A stretch of DNA of 64,000 nt from Acetatifactor sp. (lineage in GTDB: Bacteria > Bacillota > Clostridia > Lachnospirales > Lachnospiraceae). The position numbers and the translations under genes were made by a program. The stretch is from positions 1 to 64,000 of the forward strand of contig JAEEVF010000010.1 in NCBI GenBank assembly GCA_016290775.1, read 5' to 3'. Below are positions 62,682 to 64,000 of this stretch, piece by piece. The notes under the pieces are model-generated. The model searched no databases. It was not told the DNA's origin and saw only the letters and a program-made list of their open reading frames with translations. How positions within the stretch are numbered: the stretch's first letter is position 1; every line of letters starts with the position of its first letter.

Positions 62682-63602
62682 CTACGAGTTCGCCATGCTC
62701 TTTAGTTCATCGATCATCTTAGGCAGTTCGGTTGCCATGTTCTCGTCGGTAAACTGGCAGGTGCCAACTTTCTTGTGTCCGCCGCCGCCGTACTTTAGCA
62801 TCAGCTTGCCAACGTCAACAGTGCTGGTCTTGTTCAGAATGCTGTAGCCCACTGCGGCGCTGCAGCCAAAGCCACCCTTGCCGTTCACGATCCATACGGA
62901 AATGTTTTGCTCCGGATACATGCTGTAGATCAGGAAGCGGTTGCCGGAATAGATGGGATCCACGCCGCGAAGATCCGAAATGAGCACGTTGCCGTCCACA
63001 ACCGTATGAGCCTTCACCATCTCGCGGAACTTCTCATCCTGCTCGAAATAGACTGCAATTCTCTCCTTCATGTCAGGAAGGTTCAGGATCTCTTCCGTGC
63101 TCATGGTCCTGCAGGAATGCATGAGCTTCTCCATCAGCTGATAATTGGAAATGGTGAACTGACGCCATCTTCCAAGGCCTGTCCTGGGATCCATCAAGAA
63201 TCCAATCAGGATCCAACCCGTGGGATTTTGGATCTCTTCGATGGTCAGATTACCGGAGTCCACCTTGTCCACGGCTTCCATGATCTCATCAAACTCAGGG
63301 AATCTGTCTTTGCCGCCATAATACTCATAAACGATTCTCGCACAGGAAGGCGTTAAGCGGCTGTCTCCCTTATATTTCCCCTCCAGTTCAAGTCTCTCGT
63401 GTTCACTTGAGTGGTGGTCAAACCAAAGCCCACAGCCCTCCACGTAAGGAACGTTTGCAAGGCAATCATCCTCCGTCACCGGAACAAGGCCATCCTGCAG
63501 ATCCTTCGGATGCGCAAATTTCCAGCTGTCAACAACGCCCGCTTCCAAAAGAAGCGCGCCACATACCAAGCCATCAAAGTCAGAACGGGTGATCAGTCTC
63601 AT
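62682..63602 (-). CDS. DHH-family phosphoesterase
   Basis: A 306-residue DHH/DHHA1 phosphohydrolase. N-terminal TRSDFDGLVCGA, the DHH box CGLWFDHHSSEHE, and the C-terminal GGGGHKKVGTCQF (DHHA1-type). Members act on short nucleotides, cyclic dinucleotides or polyphosphate; which applies here is unclear. No membrane helix. ATG with AAGGAGG. Lies 36 bp after the oxidoreductase gene. Confidence 0.9.
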   Translation of the reverse strand: MRLITRSDFDGLVCGALLLEAGVVDSWKFAHPKDLQDGLVPVTEDDCLANVPYVEGCGLWFDHHSSEHERLELEGKYKGDSRLTPSCARIVYEYYGGKDRFPEFDEIMEAVDKVDSGNLTIEEIQNPTGWILIGFLMDPRTGLGRWRQFTISNYQLMEKLMHSCRTMSTEEILNLPDMKERIAVYFEQDEKFREMVKAHTVVDGNVLISDLRGVDPIYSGNRFLIYSMYPEQNISVWIVNGKGGFGCSAAVGYSILNKTSTVDVGKLMLKYGGGGHKKVGTCQFTDENMATELPKMIDELKSMANS

Positions 63603-63638
63603 AAAGTACCTCCTTAAGTGTGTTTTAGTTTTTGTTTA

Positions 63639-64000
63639 TTATCCCTTTAACATGAACCCTCTTACGATTTTCAATCCAAGCTTTACGTACCAAGGCCTGA
63701 GCGCCTTGTCCGCTTCTTTTAAGCGCTTTCGGATCTCGATGTGCTGCGGGCAGTGCTGTTCGCACTTACCGCATTGTACGCACTGATCCGGAAAAGCAGA
63801 CTCTTTCCGAATGCCAACCACTTGTCCGTACTGCCGGATCGCGGTCTTCATCCCTTCCACGTAGATTGCATTATAGCAACGGAACGTTGCCGGAATGTCA
63901 ACGCCCTTCGGACATGGCATGCAATAGCCGCACCCCGTGCAGCCGACCTTCGTTGTCTTTTCAATGGCACGCTTTATCTCTGCGATCAAAGCCCTGTCGG
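63639..64000 (-). CDS. 4Fe-4S aldo/keto reductase, C-terminal part (cut by window edge)
   Basis: The frame is open at the window edge (codons for DRALIAEIKRAIE continue upstream), so only the last 120 or so residues are present. They hold two 4Fe-4S motifs, CTGCGYCMPCPKG and CVQCGKCEQHCPQ, as in the C-terminus of ferredoxin-like aldo/keto reductases of anaerobes. An apparent start at 63989 (TTG) is an artefact of the edge. Confidence 0.82.
   Translation of the reverse strand, partial: DRALIAEIKRAIEKTTKVGCTGCGYCMPCPKGVDIPATFRCYNAIYVEGMKTAIRQYGQVVGIRKESAFPDQCVQCGKCEQHCPQHIEIRKRLKEADKALRPWYVKLGLKIVRGFMLKG

Overview
The window is chromosomal DNA from a member of the Bacillota, most likely the family Lachnospiraceae (Clostridia). 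The 5' part of a 16S rRNA gene with Lachnospiraceae-type sequence sits at the left edge on the minus strand. The housekeeping order asp23-nusB-xseA-xseB-ispA-dxs-tlyA-nadK-argR-recN is typical of Clostridia, and a lysine riboswitch precedes dapA. Nearly all genes lie on the minus strand. Only four run on plus: the yqeG-like gene, the HTH gene at 24.6 kb, the yerC-like gene and typA. I see no prophage, insertion sequence, integrase or CRISPR array, so this is mainly core genome with some carbohydrate accessory loci.

Layout. 0-0.9 kb: 16S rRNA 5' end, rRNA leader and a near-consensus rRNA promoter. 0.9-5.4 kb: hflX, a two-component system and a voltage-gated-type K+ channel. 5.4-12.8 kb: a probable operon of a zinc-ribbon membrane protein, an ABC-2 exporter (ATPase plus two permeases) and a fused FeoA-FeoB iron transporter. 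12.8-16.2 kb: the RNA and protein quality-control block secG-rnr-smpB-ssrA (tmRNA). 16.2-19 kb: yqeG-like phosphatase and a three-gene set of zinc/cysteine-motif and repeat-stalk proteins, one ending in a toxin-like domain. 19-25 kb: SGNH membrane protein, rlmD-type methyltransferase, acidic membrane protein, pcrA, HTH protein. 25-30.6 kb: DUF1836 regulator with a lysine-rich tail, a TrpR-like repressor with two palindromes in its leader, then a lysine-riboswitch operon (dapA, dapB, eukaryotic-type hisA, degenerate LytM protein) and a cobalamin adenosyltransferase. 30.7-41.5 kb: typA, acyltransferase, GH127, AraC regulator, GH13 glucosidase, a glycosyltransferase with 11-residue repeats, and a membrane protein. 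41.5-50.6 kb: the recN-to-asp23 housekeeping operon. 50.6-54.7 kb: transglutaminase lipoprotein, prfC, deoB. 54.8-62.5 kb: a single-direction operon for intracellular breakdown of acetylated galactomannan-type oligosaccharides (GH130, two different SGNH esterases, LacI regulator, GH36, ManA). 62.6-64 kb: a DHH phosphoesterase and the C-terminal end of a 4Fe-4S aldo/keto reductase cut by the window edge.

How genes work together. The mannan operon would deacetylate imported oligosaccharides, remove alpha-galactose side chains, phosphorolyse the beta-mannoside backbone and send mannose phosphate to glycolysis. No transporter or secreted mannanase is in view. The dapA operon joins lysine/diaminopimelate synthesis to a cell-wall-associated LytM-fold protein. 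secG, rnr, smpB and ssrA form a trans-translation block in which RNase R, SmpB and tmRNA are adjacent. The most unusual items are the repeat-stalk protein with a toxin-like tail, two perfect palindromes ahead of the TrpR-like gene, an orphan eukaryotic-type HisA, recently duplicated 66-bp repeats in the glycosyltransferase, and the absence of spoIVB-spo0A next to recN.
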